A DNA stretch of 64,000 nucleotides from Nitrosococcus wardiae (GCF_004421105.1 NZ_CP038033.1:391659-455658); one strand, 5' to 3'. Counted from the first letter of the stretch, positions 10,923 to 22,677 are shown. Numbers and translations: made by a program. Notes: a model not told the origin generated them from the letters alone.

Positions 10923-11715
10923 CAAATGCTGCCTCACGAACCCATGCTGGCGCTGTACCATCGCGCCAGGTCACTGCAAACCCATTCGTATAGCGCATAT
11001 CCACTCGCCTTATATCCTCTCGATGTAACTGCAATAGGCGGGCATAAATCTGCTGAAACCGGGTCAGGCGCTGCTTGCTGTGTGCCCGTCCCAAGATTAG
11101 CTCCACCCCGTCTTCGAAAACGATATGCCAGTCCCGCCGTTCACCCATGGTGAGCTGGGCCACCCGCAACTCGAGGGAGCTCAGTTGTGCCTGTATCTCT
11201 CCCAAACGACTGACCAGTAATCGTTCACTACCGGAAGGCCCTTGTAATTTTGGTAAATCTTTAGGGAAACTCTCCCGTGGAGGGGCAAAAATCTCACCCT
11301 CAACATTCACCAAAGCCTCCTCACCCCAGTATGCCAACGGCACTTGCTCCTTGACTTCAATCCTCAAGCTATCAGGCCAAACCCGACGCACCCCGGCCCG
11401 GGCCACCCAAGGCAGCTCCTCTACTGCCGCTTGTATAGTCTCCAAATTCACACTAAAAAAACCGCCACTCACGTGAGCGGCTACCGCCTCATGTAATTTT
11501 TTTTGAGTCACCTGCTTAAACTGCCCCTCAATGCTGACCTTGCGCAGGGGCAAAGTCTGGGGATCGGCAAGACGACTCATCCCCCAGGCGGCTGCCCCAA
11601 CGAAGAACAGCACCAATAAGCTTTGGCCCATCGCCCGCAAAGGTAGCGCCGGGGCCGGTTGAGGGCGACTCGCTCCCTGCCGTGTCCGGCGAGGTTTTCT
11701 TCTTCTAACTGCCAT
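10915..11715 (-). CDS. ftsQ: Cell division protein FtsQ
   Basis: Single-pass membrane protein of the FtsQLB divisome complex. Basic cytoplasmic N-terminus (MAVRRRKPRRTRQ), one membrane helix at about residues 29-46, then a POTRA domain (LPLRKVSIEGQFKQVTQKKL) and a beta domain. I chose the ATG at 11715, which overlaps the ddl stop by 11 bp; the frame continues to 11778, but that part lies inside ddl. Confidence 0.94.
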   Translation of the reverse strand: MAVRRRKPRRTRQGASRPQPAPALPLRAMGQSLLVLFFVGAAAWGMSRLADPQTLPLRKVSIEGQFKQVTQKKLHEAVAAHVSGGFFSVNLETIQAAVEELPWVARAGVRRVWPDSLRIEVKEQVPLAYWGEEALVNVEGEIFAPPRESFPKDLPKLQGPSGSERLLVSRLGEIQAQLSSLELRVAQLTMGERRDWHIVFEDGVELILGRAHSKQRLTRFQQIYARLLQLHREDIRRVDMRYTNGFAVTWRDGTAPAWVREAAFDV

Positions 11716-12655
11716 TTTGGGGCATGCTCCGTTCCAGGCTACTCTCCAATATCTGTAGGACCAGTTGGTCAAACTCAATACCTGCCGCTTGAGCGGCCAT
11801 GGGCACTAAACTATGGGCAGTCATCCCAGGTACCGTGTTAATCTCAAGTAAACAGGGGCGATCCTGTTCATCGCACCTAAAATCGACTCGCCCCCAGCCA
11901 CTCGCCCCTAGAGCTTGAAAGGCCTGTAGGGCCAATGCCTGGAGGCGCTGCGCCTGCTCCTCAGGTAATCCGCACGGACACAAATAACGAGTAGTATCAG
12001 TGAGGTATTTCGCTTCGAAATCATAAAAAGTACGGGGTGTTTCCAAACGAATAAGGGGCAAAGCTCGTCCTGCCAGGATAGCGGCCGTGTACTCTGCTCT
12101 CGGAAGCCACTGCTCAGCAATCACGGTTCCATCGAAGGCCACCGCTTCCCTATAGGCCGCTCGCAGCGTTTCGATACTATCCACCTTCCTCATGCCTAGA
12201 CTGGACCCTTCCCGGGCCGGTTTAACCATCAGCGGCAGCCCCAAGTTGGCCACCACCAACGCTAAATCGGTTCCCTCGTTTAGCACGGAAAAGTCCGCAG
12301 TAGGCAACCCCATCCCCCGCCAAAGTTGCTTACTGCGCAGCTTATCCATGGCAAGAGCAGAACCAAGTACTCCACTACCGGTATAAGGCAAACCTAAGAG
12401 CTCCAAAGCGCCTTGAATAACTCCGTCTTCCCCGCCGCGGCCATGAAGAGCAATAAAGACCCGCTCAAACTGTCCTCCTGATAATTGCTCTAACACCCTT
12501 TCACCCACATCAATTCCCTGGGCGTCAATTCCCTGCCTCAGGAGGGCTTGCAGGACGGCCGTTCCACTCTGGAGAGAAATCTCCCGCTCTGCGGAACGCC
12601 CCCCCATCAGCACCGCAACCTTACCCCAGTTTTTAGTAGCCACTCTCCCTGTCAC
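11705..12655 (-). CDS. ddl: D-alanine--D-alanine ligase
   Basis: ATP-grasp ligase making D-Ala-D-Ala for the peptidoglycan pentapeptide. The 316-residue protein carries the N-terminal VLMGGRSAEREISL motif, GRGGEDGVIQ, and the C-terminal metal-binding region ending LLEINTVPGMTAHSLVPMAA. It overlaps murB upstream by 4 bp and ftsQ downstream by 11 bp. Confidence 0.97.
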   Translation of the reverse strand: MTGRVATKNWGKVAVLMGGRSAEREISLQSGTAVLQALLRQGIDAQGIDVGERVLEQLSGGQFERVFIALHGRGGEDGVIQGALELLGLPYTGSGVLGSALAMDKLRSKQLWRGMGLPTADFSVLNEGTDLALVVANLGLPLMVKPAREGSSLGMRKVDSIETLRAAYREAVAFDGTVIAEQWLPRAEYTAAILAGRALPLIRLETPRTFYDFEAKYLTDTTRYLCPCGLPEEQAQRLQALALQAFQALGASGWGRVDFRCDEQDRPCLLEINTVPGMTAHSLVPMAAQAAGIEFDQLVLQILESSLERSMPQNGS

Positions 12656-13551
12656 GCTAGCTCTCCCACAATGTGGACTTCCGGCACCAAGGTCACTTCC
12701 TTTTGCCGGGCCACCGTCTCAGTCACTAGTTGAATTAAACGCTCAATATCAGCAGCGGAGGCATCACCTGTGTTCACGATGAAGTTGGCATGCTTTTCCG
12801 AGACCTGAGCCCCGCCTACAGCAACCCCTTTGAGCCCGCAGGCCTCAATCAATCGTCCCGCCTTATCATTCGGAGGATTACGGAAAACTGATCCCGCGCT
12901 GGGCTGCTGAGTGGGCTGACAGCTGTTGCGATGCCGCAGTAGGTGCCGAATCTGCTGCTGTGCCGTCTGACTATCTCCCTGCGTCAGGCGCAACTCAGCG
13001 GCGACAAACCATTCCCCCTCTGGCCGATAAACTTCCCGGTATCCGATCTGATATTCCTGCGGCCATCGCCGGTGACGCCCCCCGCCTACAGCGACGGTCT
13101 CTACCGCCGTCACCCGCTCCCAAGTTTCGCTGCCAAAGGCACCTGCGTTCATCGCTAATGCCCCCCCTACCGTTCCCGGAATGCCTGCCATGAACTCCAC
13201 CCCTTGCAATCCTTCACGGGCACAGAACTTAGCCAGTTTGGCACAGGGCACCCCCGCCTCAACCCATACTGTCGTGGCACTGCGCCGCTCAATCCTATTC
13301 AAAGCACCGGCAACGGCAATGACCGTACCCCCGATCCCGCCATCCCGAACCAGTAAATTACTCCCCAGGCCGAGCCAGAATAACGGCTCATCCTCTGGCA
13401 GGGCACCCAGAAAGACCATCAGATCATCCACATCCACAGGGCGATACAGGCATCGCGCGGGTCCACCTACGCGCCAAGAGGTATACCCTCCCATAGATAC
13501 CTGCTGCTGCAATTGGCCTCGAAGGGAAGCAGCGCTTACCGCCACCATCAT
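12652..13551 (-). CDS. murB: UDP-N-acetylenolpyruvoylglucosamine reductase
   Basis: FAD enzyme that reduces UDP-GlcNAc-enolpyruvate to UDP-MurNAc. Motifs [12 protein letters not shown] and [18 protein letters not shown] bind FAD, and the active-site [10 protein letters not shown] follows. At 299 residues it is the shorter type II MurB, lacking the extra domain of the E. coli type I enzyme. It overlaps murC and ddl by 4 bp each. Confidence 0.97.
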   Translation of the reverse strand: MMVAVSAASLRGQLQQQVSMGGYTSWRVGGPARCLYRPVDVDDLMVFLGALPEDEPLFWLGLGSNLLVRDGGIGGTVIAVAGALNRIERRSATTVWVEAGVPCAKLAKFCAREGLQGVEFMAGIPGTVGGALAMNAGAFGSETWERVTAVETVAVGGGRHRRWPQEYQIGYREVYRPEGEWFVAAELRLTQGDSQTAQQQIRHLLRHRNSCQPTQQPSAGSVFRNPPNDKAGRLIEACGLKGVAVGGAQVSEKHANFIVNTGDASAADIERLIQLVTETVARQKEVTLVPEVHIVGELA

Positions 13552-14978
13552 TGGCTCCCTCCCAGGGAGACGGATAAGCGCCTGGCGAGGGCACCGATAT
13601 CACCAGCGCCTAAAGTTAATAGCACATCTCCTTCCTGCAAAACCCCTAACAACGCCTCCTCAATGGTTGCTATATTCCCCACCCAAATAGGGTCCACTTG
13701 CCCATTGGCTCGAATGGCCTGCCCTAGGGTGCGGCTGTCAGCCCCCGCAATGGGTTCTTCTCCGGCAGGATAAACTTCAAGCAAAAGCAGTACACCCGCT
13801 TGGGAGAGGGCCTCAATAAAATCTTCAAATAAGTCTCGAGTCCGGCTATAGCGATGGGGCTGAAACACCACCACGACCCGTCGGCCAGGCCAACCTGCAT
13901 GGATAGCCTCCAGCGTGGCGGTGAGCTCCCGAGGATGGTGTCCATAATCATCCACCAGAAGTACCCCTCCCCGTGGAGTGGCGATCTCCCCATAACATTG
14001 GAACCGCCGCCCGATGCCAGAAAAACCTTCCAGAGCCCTGTGGATGGCGGCGTCCTCGACCCCAAGTTCATGGGCTACCACCATAGCTGCTAATGCATTT
14101 AGAGCATTGTGGGCACCGGGCAAATTCAACACCACCGTCATCCAGTTATTATTGCCGGGGCAAGCCACCCGGAATTGAGTCCGACCTTGAGCCTGTTTCA
14201 ATTCCCGTAGCCGGTAATCAGCGTCTTCACAAGTCCCGTAAGTTAATACGGGGCGTCCGATGTCCGGTAATAACTCCCGTAATACAGGATCATTCAGGCA
14301 GACCACGGCCAAGCCATAGAAAGGCAGGTGATGCAAAAATTCCAGGAAAGCGGCTTTCAGCGCAGTAAAGTCTCCCCCGTAGGTCCCCATATGATCGGCA
14401 TCCACGTTGGTGACTACCGCCAACAAGGGCTGTAGGTGCAAAAAGGAGGCATCACTCTCATCTGCTTCAGCCACTAAATACTCACCACTCCCCAGGCGGC
14501 CATTGGCACCGATGTTGTTAACCCGGCCGCCGATGATAAAGGTGGGGTCAAAGCCCCCTTCTCCAAGGATTCCAGCAACCAGGCTGGTGGTGGTAGTTTT
14601 GCCATGGGTCCCCGCCACTGCGATGCCATAGCGGAAGCGCATCAGCTCTGCCAGCATTTCTGCCCTTGGCACCACGGGAATGAGCCGACGGCGAGCAGCG
14701 CTTACCTCTGGGTTATCCTCACTGACGGCGCTTGAGACCACAACCACATCGCACTCCTTAATATAGTGGGGATCATGGCCAATCCTAACCTGGGCACCCA
14801 AACTTACCAGCCGTTGAGTCAGCTGATTCTGACGCAGATCCGAGCCGGAAACCTGATAGCCCAAATTGAGTAGAACTTCAGCAATCCCCCCCATCCCCAC
14901 TCCGCCGATACCGACAAAATGAATCCGCCGAATCCGGCGCATCATAGGTGGAATGGGAGTCACTTGAGGTTCAACCAC
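13548..14978 (-). CDS. murC: UDP-N-acetylmuramate--L-alanine ligase
   Basis: Adds L-Ala to UDP-MurNAc. The Rossmann motif [12 protein letters not shown] and the P-loop [11 protein letters not shown] are clear. Start choice: a GTG at 14978 (VVEPQVTP) has GGAGG six bases upstream and overlaps the murG stop by 8 bp. The ATG at 14945 has no visible ribosome site, and the longest frame (15008) runs well into murG. From the GTG the protein has 476 residues, normal for MurC. Confidence 0.95.
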   Translation of the reverse strand: MVEPQVTPIPPMMRRIRRIHFVGIGGVGMGGIAEVLLNLGYQVSGSDLRQNQLTQRLVSLGAQVRIGHDPHYIKECDVVVVSSAVSEDNPEVSAARRRLIPVVPRAEMLAELMRFRYGIAVAGTHGKTTTTSLVAGILGEGGFDPTFIIGGRVNNIGANGRLGSGEYLVAEADESDASFLHLQPLLAVVTNVDADHMGTYGGDFTALKAAFLEFLHHLPFYGLAVVCLNDPVLRELLPDIGRPVLTYGTCEDADYRLRELKQAQGRTQFRVACPGNNNWMTVVLNLPGAHNALNALAAMVVAHELGVEDAAIHRALEGFSGIGRRFQCYGEIATPRGGVLLVDDYGHHPRELTATLEAIHAGWPGRRVVVVFQPHRYSRTRDLFEDFIEALSQAGVLLLLEVYPAGEEPIAGADSRTLGQAIRANGQVDPIWVGNIATIEEALLGVLQEGDVLLTLGAGDIGALARRLSVSLGGSQ

Positions 14979-16053
14979 TGGCCACCTCCAAGCAACGCTC
15001 GGCGACACGTTGGGCCGCGCCCACCCGATGAAGCTGGCGGGCGATTTGAGCCATGGTCATGAGGGCAAACCGATCTGCCCCTAGGCGTTCAATTTCTCTG
15101 GCCAACCGTTGCGGGGTCACTTCTTTTTCTGGCAACAATCGGGCCGCTCCCGCCTCCACCAAATAGCCTGCATTGACACGCTGATGGTCATCAATAGCAA
15201 AAGGGAACGGCACCAATAGGGAAGCAACCCCCGCTGCCATCAGCTCTGCTATCGTCAGGGCCCCGGCACGGCCCAGGACCAGATCAGCCCAAGCATACGC
15301 CTCCGCCATTTCATCAATGAAAGGCACCAGTCGGGACTCCACTCCTACCGCTTGGTAAGCGGCAACAGTCCCTTCCCACTGTCGGGGGCCACACTGATGC
15401 CAGACCTCGGGGCGCGCCTCGGGGGTGAGCAGGGCCAGTGCCTCGGGAAGCATTTCATTGAATACCCGTGCCCCCTGGGATCCTCCCAGAACCAGTAGGC
15501 GAAAACGGCCTTTTCGATTCTGGAAACGGCTTTGCGGCTCGGGAAGTGCTTCAATTGCTTCCCGGACTGGATTGCCGGTCCACTCGGCTTTCATAGCCGC
15601 GGGAAAAGTTCCAGGAAAGGCTTCCATCACCCGACAGGCTAAATGAGCCAACAACCGGTTGGTCGTACCTGCAATGGCATTTTGCTCATGAATCAGCAAA
15701 GGCCGCCGCAGTAACCAGGCGCCCAAACCGCCTGGCCCAGAAGCAAACCCCCCTAGCCCCAATACCACTGCGGGCTGCCAGCGATACAGGGCACGCAAAG
15801 CTTGGGATAAGGCAAGCAACAATTTGAACGGTGCCCTTAACCAATTGACTAAGCCCTTGCCACGCAAACCACCGATTGAAATCCACTCCATGGAATAGCC
15901 TGCCCTGGGCACCAACTTGGCTTCTAACCCCTGATGTGTCCCCATCCAGACTACCTCTACCCCCCCTGCCCGGAGGGTATCCGCCACTGCCAAGGCGGGA
16001 AACACATGTCCCCCTGTGCCGCCAGCCATGATAAGTACCCGCGTCACCATCAC
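14971..16053 (-). CDS. murG: UDP-GlcNAc:lipid I GlcNAc transferase
   Basis: GT28 glycosyltransferase that converts lipid I to lipid II on the inner face of the membrane. The N-terminal G-loop [14 protein letters not shown] and the second loop [15 protein letters not shown] mark the two Rossmann domains. The 360-residue length is typical. Overlaps ftsW by 4 bp and murC by 8 bp. Confidence 0.98.
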   Translation of the reverse strand: MMVTRVLIMAGGTGGHVFPALAVADTLRAGGVEVVWMGTHQGLEAKLVPRAGYSMEWISIGGLRGKGLVNWLRAPFKLLLALSQALRALYRWQPAVVLGLGGFASGPGGLGAWLLRRPLLIHEQNAIAGTTNRLLAHLACRVMEAFPGTFPAAMKAEWTGNPVREAIEALPEPQSRFQNRKGRFRLLVLGGSQGARVFNEMLPEALALLTPEARPEVWHQCGPRQWEGTVAAYQAVGVESRLVPFIDEMAEAYAWADLVLGRAGALTIAELMAAGVASLLVPFPFAIDDHQRVNAGYLVEAGAARLLPEKEVTPQRLAREIERLGADRFALMTMAQIARQLHRVGAAQRVAERCLEVASG

Positions 16054-17216
16054 TTAATGCTCCTCCGGGCGACTTTAGGGAAACGAGTCTCCAAATCCAC
16101 CCGCAGGATAAGGGCCACTGCAACACAGGTGACAATACTGCTACTCCCCCCTGCGCTCATCAGGGGCAGAGTCAACCCTTTGGTGGGCAACACTCCCATA
16201 TTGACCCCCAAATTGATAAAAGCCTGTAGCCCTATCCAAATCCCCAGACCATAGGCCAGATGGGCGCCAAAAGCACGGCCGGCTCGTTCCGCGGCACGGC
16301 CAATGAGCAAAACCCGATAGATGAATACAGCAAATAGAGCAATTACGGCCAAACTCCCCACCAACCCTAATTCCTCAGCCAAGACCGCATAAAGGAAGTC
16401 GGTATGGGCTTCGGGTAAATAGAACAACTTTTGAATACTGTTGCCTAAGCCAACGCCTAACCATTCGCCCCGACCAAAGGCAATTAAGGCCTGAGTCAAC
16501 TGGTAGCCACTGTTGAGAGGATCGGCCCAGGGATCGAGGAAGGAAGTGAGCCGCTGCATCCGATAAGGGGAATACCAAGCCAAGGCCGCGAGACTCGTCC
16601 CCCCTACGGCGGCGAGCAATAGAAAATGCCAAAGGCGAGCGCCTCCCAAGAACAACATCCCTAACAAGGTGGCAAATAAAACCACTACCGCGCCAAAATC
16701 TGGCTCTAGCAGCAGCAACAGCCCGGCCATGGCAAATACTCCAACCGGGAAAAGAAATCCCCTGATAGTGGTACGCACCTCGGTACTACGGCGCACTAAG
16801 TAACCGGAGAGGTAAATCACCATAAACAGTTTCACCAACTCCGAAGGCTGCAAGCTGATAGGCCCGAGAGCCAGCCATCGACGACTGCCATTGACTTCTA
16901 CCCCAATGCCCGGGATTAATGTCAATAGCAACAATCCCAACCCCAGCAGCAGCAGTACCGGGCCTAGCTTCTCCCAAAATGCCAACCGTATCCGCCAGAC
17001 TCCAAAAGCTGTTGCTAATCCCAACAATAGAAACAACCCCTGGCGCCAAAGATAGTAGGTCGGCTGTCCAAAGCGGCTATCGGCGATGGCCACAGAAGCC
17101 GATCCCACCATCACCCAGCCGAGTCCCATCAAAGCCACCGCGGCCCCTAGTAGATAGAAATCAGGTTGTGGCGCGCTACCGCCAACCGCCTGCCGGGCAG
17201 AGAAGAACCGGCTCAT
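16050..17216 (-). CDS. ftsW: SEDS peptidoglycan polymerase FtsW
   Basis: Multi-pass membrane glycosyltransferase that polymerises septal peptidoglycan with FtsI. About ten hydrophobic helices over 388 residues, with the SEDS signature (LPTKGLTLPLMSAGGSS) near the C-terminus and the conserved polar loop PEAHTDFLYAVLAEELG. Overlaps murD and murG by 4 bp each. Confidence 0.97.
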   Translation of the reverse strand: MSRFFSARQAVGGSAPQPDFYLLGAAVALMGLGWVMVGSASVAIADSRFGQPTYYLWRQGLFLLLGLATAFGVWRIRLAFWEKLGPVLLLLGLGLLLLTLIPGIGVEVNGSRRWLALGPISLQPSELVKLFMVIYLSGYLVRRSTEVRTTIRGFLFPVGVFAMAGLLLLLEPDFGAVVVLFATLLGMLFLGGARLWHFLLLAAVGGTSLAALAWYSPYRMQRLTSFLDPWADPLNSGYQLTQALIAFGRGEWLGVGLGNSIQKLFYLPEAHTDFLYAVLAEELGLVGSLAVIALFAVFIYRVLLIGRAAERAGRAFGAHLAYGLGIWIGLQAFINLGVNMGVLPTKGLTLPLMSAGGSSSIVTCVAVALILRVDLETRFPKVARRSIK

Positions 17217-18571
17217 GACAAGAGCTCCTGAACGGCTTCTATAAAGGCCTGGCCACGGGCTTCAAAACCGGAATACATGTCAAAACTGGCGCACGCAGGG
17301 GACAACAGCACACTATCCCCCGGCTGAGCTAGAGTATTCGCTTTATTTACCGCCTCGCTCATATTCCTAGCTCGATAGAGGGGGACACTATTGGCAAGCG
17401 CTGCCTCCAACCGGGGGGCATCTTGGCCCATTAAGACGACAGCCCTTGCCCGCCTAGATAAAGGTGCCCATAAAGTAGAAAAATCCGCGCCCTTGCCAAC
17501 GCCGCCCGCAATGAGTACTAATTTACCTTGGCAGGGAAGTCCTTCAATTGCGGCCACCGTGGCCCCCACGTTAGTTCCCTTGGAGTCGTTGTACCAGCTC
17601 ACCCCCTTTGCCTGTGCAACCCATTCACAACGATGAGGCAAACCCCGGAACTCTCGCAAAGCCGACAGCATTGCAGCCCGCGGCAATCCTGCTGCCTCCC
17701 CTAGGGCCAAAGCCGCCAGGGCATTCGCTACGTTATGGCGTCCCACTAAGGGTAACTGCCGTGCGGGCAGTAATAATTCATGACCCCGGGCCAACCAGGT
17801 TTCACCAACCCGCTCCCGCAGCCCATATTCATCAGCAGCAGGCACCCCCAAGGTAAATCGAAGGCAGTGCCGCTCCGGCTGGGCCAAACCTGCTACCTGG
17901 ACATCATCGGCATTAATTACCATGGTCCCGGTACCGTGATAGACGCGCGCTTTAGCCTGGACATAGGCCTCAAGATGGGAATACCGATCCATATGATCAG
18001 GACTGATATTGAGTATGCAGGCAGCGGCGGCATTTAGCGTAAAGGTTGTCTCCAATTGAAAACTGGACAACTCCAAAACATAGAGATCCGGCACCGGCTT
18101 CTCCAATAATTCCAAGGCAGGGAGTCCCAGGTTGCCGCCTGAAAGAACCTTTTTCCCAGCCTGGTGCGCCATCGCCTCAACGAGCACGGTTACCGTACTT
18201 TTGCCATTGGAGCCTGTAATCGCGACCACCGGCGCCTGCGCCCAGTAGGCAAACAATTCAATATCCCCCAGCACCGGTATTCCTCTCGCTTGGGCAGCTT
18301 GAATTGCAGGCTCACTAAGAGCCACCCCGGGGCTTATCACTAACCGTTCGGCTTGCTGCATCAGGGCAGCCTCAAAATCACCCAACCGAACCGCTGCTTC
18401 CGGAACCTGTTCCCGCAGCGCAGCAAGCCCCGGCGGCGCCTCGCGACTGTCCATCACAGTCACGGAAAGGCCGCGGTTCGCTAAGAACCGAGCGCAAGAT
18501 AACCCCGTTTTACCGAGGCCGACGATCACCGCACTTGCTACCGTCCAGGGAGGTATGGGCTCATTCAGCAT
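17213..18571 (-). CDS. murD: UDP-N-acetylmuramoylalanine--D-glutamate ligase
   Basis: Adds D-Glu to UDP-MurNAc-L-Ala. P-loop GSNGKSTV, the NISPDHMDRY metal/ATP region and the C-terminal domain (SPACASFDMYSGFEARGQAF) are all present in 452 residues. It starts 81 bp after mraY, the largest gap inside the mur part of the cluster. Confidence 0.97.
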   Translation of the reverse strand: MLNEPIPPWTVASAVIVGLGKTGLSCARFLANRGLSVTVMDSREAPPGLAALREQVPEAAVRLGDFEAALMQQAERLVISPGVALSEPAIQAAQARGIPVLGDIELFAYWAQAPVVAITGSNGKSTVTVLVEAMAHQAGKKVLSGGNLGLPALELLEKPVPDLYVLELSSFQLETTFTLNAAAACILNISPDHMDRYSHLEAYVQAKARVYHGTGTMVINADDVQVAGLAQPERHCLRFTLGVPAADEYGLRERVGETWLARGHELLLPARQLPLVGRHNVANALAALALGEAAGLPRAAMLSALREFRGLPHRCEWVAQAKGVSWYNDSKGTNVGATVAAIEGLPCQGKLVLIAGGVGKGADFSTLWAPLSRRARAVVLMGQDAPRLEAALANSVPLYRARNMSEAVNKANTLAQPGDSVLLSPACASFDMYSGFEARGQAFIEAVQELLS

Positions 18572-18652
18572 TTCATCGTCATATAAACGAAAAAAAATTT
18601 TCGGGATTAACCCTCTTCTTAATTACTTAGCACTCTCCAATTAATCAATCAG

Positions 18653-19729
18653 CTAACGAATCTTCAGGGTGGCTAAACCAATTAACACTAAAATGACGGT
18701 AATAATCCAAAACCGAACAATCACCCGAGGCTCTGGCCAGCCCTTAATTTCAAAATGGTGATGTAAAGGCGCCATGCGGAAAATACGCCGCCCTGTCAGC
18801 TTGTAAGAAACCACCTGCAAGATGACAGACACCGTCTCCACCACAAACACCCCCCCCATGATAAAAAGCACGAGTTCCTGCCGTACCAGCACTGCCAATA
18901 TGCCTAAAGCGGCGCCTAAAGCTAGCGCGCCCATATCCCCCATAAAGACCTGGGCTGGGTAGGCATTGAACCAAAGAAACCCCAATCCTGCGCCCACCAG
19001 GGCACCGCAAAACACGACTAATTCCCCTACCCCAGGAATGTAGGGAATGGCCAAATAGTGAGCAAACCCACTATGCCCCGTCGCGTAAGCAAAAATTCCC
19101 AAGGCTCCCCCCACCAATACAGTAGGCAACACCGCCAATCCATCTAACCCATCAGTAAGATTGACTGCATTACTGCTGCCTACCACCACCAAGTAGGTCA
19201 GCAAGACATAATAGCCACCCAAATCCACCGCGATGTTCTTAAAGAAGGGAACAATCAGCTCGGTTTCGGCCGACACCTGGGCAGTAAAATATAAAAATAG
19301 GGCGACTCCCAAGGCGATCACAGACTGCCAAAAATACTTGTGCCAGCCCGACAATCCCCGTGAATTCTGGGAAATCAGCTTCTTGTAGTCATCTACAAAG
19401 CCCACCCCTCCAAACAGGAGGGTCACGACTAACACCACCCACACGTAGCGGTTACTCAGGTCTGCCCACAGTAGCGTGGTCGCGGCAATAGCGGCCAGGA
19501 TAAGAGCCCCCCCCATGGTTGGCGTCCCCGCCTTACAAAGATGGGTGACCGGCCCATTGGCGCGCACGGGCTGGCCCACAAATTTCAGGCGCCGGATCAT
19601 GGCCGGACCGACGACAAAAGAGATGATCAGAGCCGTTAGCACCCCCAGGATGGCCCGCAGGGTCAAGTATTGAAACACGTAGAAGCCGCTATCGAAGCGG
19701 GCGAGATAGTCAGTCAAATACAACAGCAT
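18653..19729 (-). CDS. mraY: Phospho-MurNAc-pentapeptide transferase
   Basis: Integral membrane enzyme making lipid I from UDP-MurNAc-pentapeptide and undecaprenyl phosphate. The 358-residue protein has about ten helices and the signatures [21 protein letters not shown] and the HHHFE motif near the C-terminus. It is separated from murF by only 4 bp. Confidence 0.98.
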   Translation of the reverse strand: MLLYLTDYLARFDSGFYVFQYLTLRAILGVLTALIISFVVGPAMIRRLKFVGQPVRANGPVTHLCKAGTPTMGGALILAAIAATTLLWADLSNRYVWVVLVVTLLFGGVGFVDDYKKLISQNSRGLSGWHKYFWQSVIALGVALFLYFTAQVSAETELIVPFFKNIAVDLGGYYVLLTYLVVVGSSNAVNLTDGLDGLAVLPTVLVGGALGIFAYATGHSGFAHYLAIPYIPGVGELVVFCGALVGAGLGFLWFNAYPAQVFMGDMGALALGAALGILAVLVRQELVLFIMGGVFVVETVSVILQVVSYKLTGRRIFRMAPLHHHFEIKGWPEPRVIVRFWIITVILVLIGLATLKIR

Positions 19730-19733
19730 CGCT

Positions 19734-21098
19734 CTAACCGTTATCCCTGTCGCTACCCAAGGCCGCGACTATTTGTTCCATGCGCATACATCGAGACCCC
19801 TTTACCAGTACAGTCACATTCGGGCGTTGCTCCTCTCGCAAAGCCGCTAACAATGACTGTTGCTCGAAAAAATGCTGCGCCTCCCTGCCAAAAGCTTCCG
19901 CCGCCAAAGCACTCAAATGGCCCAGGGTGTAAAGTCGATTCACACCCGCTGCTCGAGCTTGTTTTCCCATCATCCGGTGCAATGGAGCAGCTTCCTCCCC
20001 TAGCTCAGCAAAATCTCCCAGCACCAGGAAACGCTCCCCAGGAAATTCAGCCAATAGCTCCAGTGCCGCTTTAAGGGAGGCTGGATTGGCATTGTAAGTA
20101 TCATCGAGTAGGCGCATTCCCCTGGCCCCGCGACGGATCTGCAATCGCCCGGGGATCGAGGGCAAAGCCGCCAATGCCGCGCTAATCTGCTCCCGATCCA
20201 ATCCCAGGGCAATAGCAACGGCGCTGGCAGCGAGGGCATTGAGGACATTGTGCCGTCCGGGCAGAGGTAACTGAACTTGGGTCTTACCTACCGGGGTTAC
20301 CAGGGTGAAGCGACTGCCCTCAGAGTGGAGCACTAGATGATGCGCCGTCACTTCCGCTGAGCGGGTCAATCCAAACCCTATCACCTGCAACTCGCTTGCC
20401 AAGCTTTGCCAGTAGCAAAAATGAGGATCATCGGCGTTAAGTACAGCCACGCCCCCCGGATGAACCCCCTGGAAAATCTCCCCCTTAGCTCGAACCACCC
20501 CCTGAAGATCACCAAACCCATCTAAATGGGCCGGCCCTGCATTAGTGATCAGGGCCACCTGGGGGCGCACCAACCGACTCAGATAGCCAATCTCGCTAGG
20601 CCGGTTAGCTCCCATTTCGATGACCGCAAAACGATGACCTGAATCGAGCCCTAATAAAGTCAGGGGAACACCGATGTCATTGTTTAAATTGCCTTGGGTG
20701 GCCAATACAGAGCCCGCTTCACCCAGGACTGAGGCTGTCATTTCCTTTACCGTCGTTTTGCCGTTACTGCCGGTCACCGCGACTATGGGATACTCAAAAC
20801 GTTGGCGCCAGTAGGTGGCCAACTGACCTAGGGCGGTCCGAGCATCCGCAACCTCAACCTGGGGCAGGGAATCTTCTATGGTTTGTTCCAACAAAGCAGC
20901 ACTGGCACCCTTCTCTCGCGCTTGGGCAACAAAAGCATGGCCGTCAAAATGCTGCCCCTTTAACGCCACAAACAAGGCCCCCGCTGTCATGGAGCGAGTA
21001 TCGGTACTGACCCCCTGGGCCACCACATCCCCCCCCTGCAGCCGTCCCTGGACTACCGGGGTAAGCTCTGCTAGGCCCATGGCAAACCCTCGCCCCAT
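19734..21098 (-). CDS. murF: UDP-MurNAc-tripeptide--D-Ala-D-Ala ligase
   Basis: Completes the UDP-MurNAc pentapeptide. P-loop [11 protein letters not shown], the [10 protein letters not shown] substrate region and the C-terminal [12 protein letters not shown] motif are visible in 454 residues. The start ATG shares one base with the murE stop (TGATG at 21096-21100). A second in-frame ATG (MGLAELTP) six codons later is an alternative. Confidence 0.96.
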   Translation of the reverse strand: MGRGFAMGLAELTPVVQGRLQGGDVVAQGVSTDTRSMTAGALFVALKGQHFDGHAFVAQAREKGASAALLEQTIEDSLPQVEVADARTALGQLATYWRQRFEYPIVAVTGSNGKTTVKEMTASVLGEAGSVLATQGNLNNDIGVPLTLLGLDSGHRFAVIEMGANRPSEIGYLSRLVRPQVALITNAGPAHLDGFGDLQGVVRAKGEIFQGVHPGGVAVLNADDPHFCYWQSLASELQVIGFGLTRSAEVTAHHLVLHSEGSRFTLVTPVGKTQVQLPLPGRHNVLNALAASAVAIALGLDREQISAALAALPSIPGRLQIRRGARGMRLLDDTYNANPASLKAALELLAEFPGERFLVLGDFAELGEEAAPLHRMMGKQARAAGVNRLYTLGHLSALAAEAFGREAQHFFEQQSLLAALREEQRPNVTVLVKGSRCMRMEQIVAALGSDRDNG

Positions 21099-22624
21099 CA
21101 GCGCAGCCCCCCTCTCCGCTGCTGCAATGCCTGCTGTGCTTGCTTTCGGTCACTAAAGGGCCGCTGCTCGGCACTGACTTGCTGATATTCTTCGTGCCCT
21201 TTTCCCGCAATAAGCACAATGTCTTTAGGTCCTGCCAATTGCACGGCACGGATGATTGCCTCAGCCCGGTCCCTGAGCTGATAAACCCTATCCGGCATCT
21301 CCACACCAGAGAGAATCTCGGTAATGATTTGGCAGGGGTCCTCATCTCGGGGATTGTCGTCAGTCAGCATCACAAAATCAGCCCAACGTTCAGCCACTGC
21401 CCCCATCAAGGGACGTTTACCGCGATCCCGATTCCCCCCGCAACCGAAGACACACCATAACCGTGCCCCCGGCTCTAAGTGGGCCCGCAAAGAGCGCAAA
21501 GCCTGCTCGAGGGCATCCGGGGTATGGGCATAATCCACAACCAGTAAAGGTTCCCCTTCCACCCCCCCCATGGGTTCCATGCGTCCCGCAACTGCCCGAA
21601 CCTGAGAAAGGCGCCGCAGCGCCTCAGCAAACGGCATCCCCGTAGTCAATAAGCCACCCAGGGTAGCAAGCAGGTTATAAGCATTGAAGCGGCCTAGTAA
21701 GGGGCAAACCAATTCGCCTTCCCCCCAGGGCCCTTGAATGTTCATGACGATGCCGCGGCGATCACAATGGAACTCATTGGCCCGAAGGCTGGCCTGAGGA
21801 TTAGTCAATCCATAGCTGATAACGGCGACCTCGGCAGGAAGATGGGCTAAAAACCCCTTCCCTGTGGCATCATCAACATTGATGACGGCGTGGCGTAATC
21901 CAGGCTGCCCAAAGAGGCGAAACTTGGCAGCCCTATAGCGGCTCATATCGCCGTGATAATCGAGATGCTCACGGCTTAAGTTGGTAAAGATAGCGGTATT
22001 AAAAACCACCCCATTGATCCGCCCTTGCTCCAGGGCGTGGGAGGAAACCTCCATCACCGCATAACGGCCTCCGGCAGCCCTCGTTGCCGCCAATTGTTCC
22101 TGCACGGTGACGGCATCTGGAGTAGTCAGTGGGCTAGGCTGGAGGGTCCCGATCAAGCCCCTACCGAGGGTCCCCATTAGCCCGCAAGGAGTCTCCTGCT
22201 GATGGAGGGCCTGGGCTAAAAAATGGCTAACGGAAGTCTTACCGTTGGTGCCCGTCACCCCGATGACACAGAGCTTTTGCGACGGCTGGAGGTAAAACCG
22301 AGCGGCAATCACCCCCACCCTAGCGCCCAAATCAGGCAAGGCAATTAGAGGTACCTTTTGGGCTTGCAGCCCGGCATGAATAAGGGGAGAAAGGGGAATG
22401 ATCGGATCGTAAACTACCGCCACAGCGCCCTGACCCACAGCGGCGCCGATATAGTCGTGGCCCGACTGCCGCATTCCTCGGCAAGCCAGAAATAGCGCTC
22501 CTGGACCGACTCGGCGGCTATCTAGAGACAAGCGGTTGATCCGCCGGTCCTGCGCTACTCCGACAGACACCAACTCCGCCAGCAAAGCGCTTAACCAACA
22601 GCTCCGATCCACGGGCTCCGTCAT
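21098..22624 (-). CDS. murE: UDP-MurNAc-L-Ala-D-Glu--diaminopimelate ligase
   Basis: Adds meso-diaminopimelate to the nascent stem peptide. P-loop GTNGKTSVSHF and the DDNPRDEDP motif, characteristic of enzymes specific for meso-DAP rather than lysine, are present. I chose the ATG at 22624 (MTEPVDRSCW), which has AGGGG at good spacing. In-frame ATGs at 22669 and 22651 are alternatives; the first lies only 8 bp after the ftsI stop. From 22624 the protein is 508 residues. Confidence 0.95.
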   Translation of the reverse strand: MTEPVDRSCWLSALLAELVSVGVAQDRRINRLSLDSRRVGPGALFLACRGMRQSGHDYIGAAVGQGAVAVVYDPIIPLSPLIHAGLQAQKVPLIALPDLGARVGVIAARFYLQPSQKLCVIGVTGTNGKTSVSHFLAQALHQQETPCGLMGTLGRGLIGTLQPSPLTTPDAVTVQEQLAATRAAGGRYAVMEVSSHALEQGRINGVVFNTAIFTNLSREHLDYHGDMSRYRAAKFRLFGQPGLRHAVINVDDATGKGFLAHLPAEVAVISYGLTNPQASLRANEFHCDRRGIVMNIQGPWGEGELVCPLLGRFNAYNLLATLGGLLTTGMPFAEALRRLSQVRAVAGRMEPMGGVEGEPLLVVDYAHTPDALEQALRSLRAHLEPGARLWCVFGCGGNRDRGKRPLMGAVAERWADFVMLTDDNPRDEDPCQIITEILSGVEMPDRVYQLRDRAEAIIRAVQLAGPKDIVLIAGKGHEEYQQVSAEQRPFSDRKQAQQALQQRRGGLR

Positions 22625-22677
22625 TATCGTCCCCTGTCCTTCTGTCGCCATTTCCTCCGCTGTCTTCATCCTTGCCC